From positions 72,571 through 136,570 of the forward strand of contig CALYQD010000004.1 in the NCBI GenBank assembly GCA_945280365.1: 64,000 nt of DNA, given 5' to 3'. The translations under genes were made by a program, and so were the position numbers. The notes beneath the pieces are model-generated. The model was not told where the DNA came from, made no database searches, and was given only the letters and a program-made list of their open reading frames with translations. Shown here in pieces: positions 64,000-64,000 of the stretch (positions within the stretch are counted from its first letter, which is position 1; each line of letters opens with the position of its first letter). Origin of the DNA: an uncultured Apibacter sp. GTDB taxonomy: Bacteria; Bacteroidota; Bacteroidia; Flavobacteriales; Weeksellaceae.

Positions 64000-64000
64000 T

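Overview
The window is very AT-rich and looks like a chromosomal segment of a Bacteroidota bacterium of the Flavobacteriia type. Three things point there: a Bacteroidota-specific subtype iii type VI secretion system (T6SSiii: tssB, C, D, E, F, G, H, K, N, O with no tssJ/L/M), TAnnTTTG-type -7 promoter boxes, and housekeeping genes of flavobacterial flavour. A small-genome Weeksellaceae relative such as Apibacter would fit, but the genus is a guess.

Region 1 (1-24.2 kb) is a T6SS effector/immunity array. Peptidoglycan-hydrolase modules (a GH19/lysozyme-like domain followed by either an NlpC/P60 domain or a TIGR02594-like amidase domain) alternate with secreted or lipoprotein immunity candidates of one family and with copies of a 216-aa secreted protein. 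The effector modules have long intact frames but no usable start codon upstream of their first domain. They begin at a conserved Cys-rich boundary, as if cut from the C-terminus of a larger PAAR- or VgrG-type protein. A 4.6-kb block is duplicated almost perfectly (5105-9700 and 11247-15842), a 1.6-kb block is repeated at 1062 and 8911, and the genes are mosaics of each other. A 4.3-kb insert (15843-20131) with a dead tyrosine recombinase, an intact ada gene and other pseudogenes interrupts the array. Beyond it lie decayed copies, two intact immunity paralogues and one more fossil effector.

Region 2 (24.6-39 kb) is the T6SSiii structural cluster, all on the + strand: PKD-domain membrane protein (candidate TssP), tssH/clpV, tssB, tssC, two unknown genes, tssE, tssF, a lipoprotein with an NlpC/P60 fold that lacks the catalytic residues, tssG, tssN, tssK, tssO and two tssD (Hcp) genes. 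VgrG, PAAR and TssR are not in the window. The array upstream presumably feeds toxins to this machine, and the periplasmic immunity proteins match cell-wall-directed toxins.

Region 3 (39-64 kb) is housekeeping: recX, trxA, a large outer-membrane protein, dsbD, a sirtuin, a GlmU-like nucleotidyltransferase, a PLP-enzyme pair that could make the sulfonolipid precursor capnine, dtd, an OmpA lipoprotein, xth, decayed TonB-receptor and ABC-transporter genes, menD with a nucleoside-phosphorylase-like partner, fabG, a cytidylate-kinase-like gene, a MATE exporter, a small stress-type operon preceded by two CRP/FNR-like palindromes, a Na+/H+ antiporter and a partial aldo/keto reductase. No tRNA, rRNA or CRISPR array was seen.
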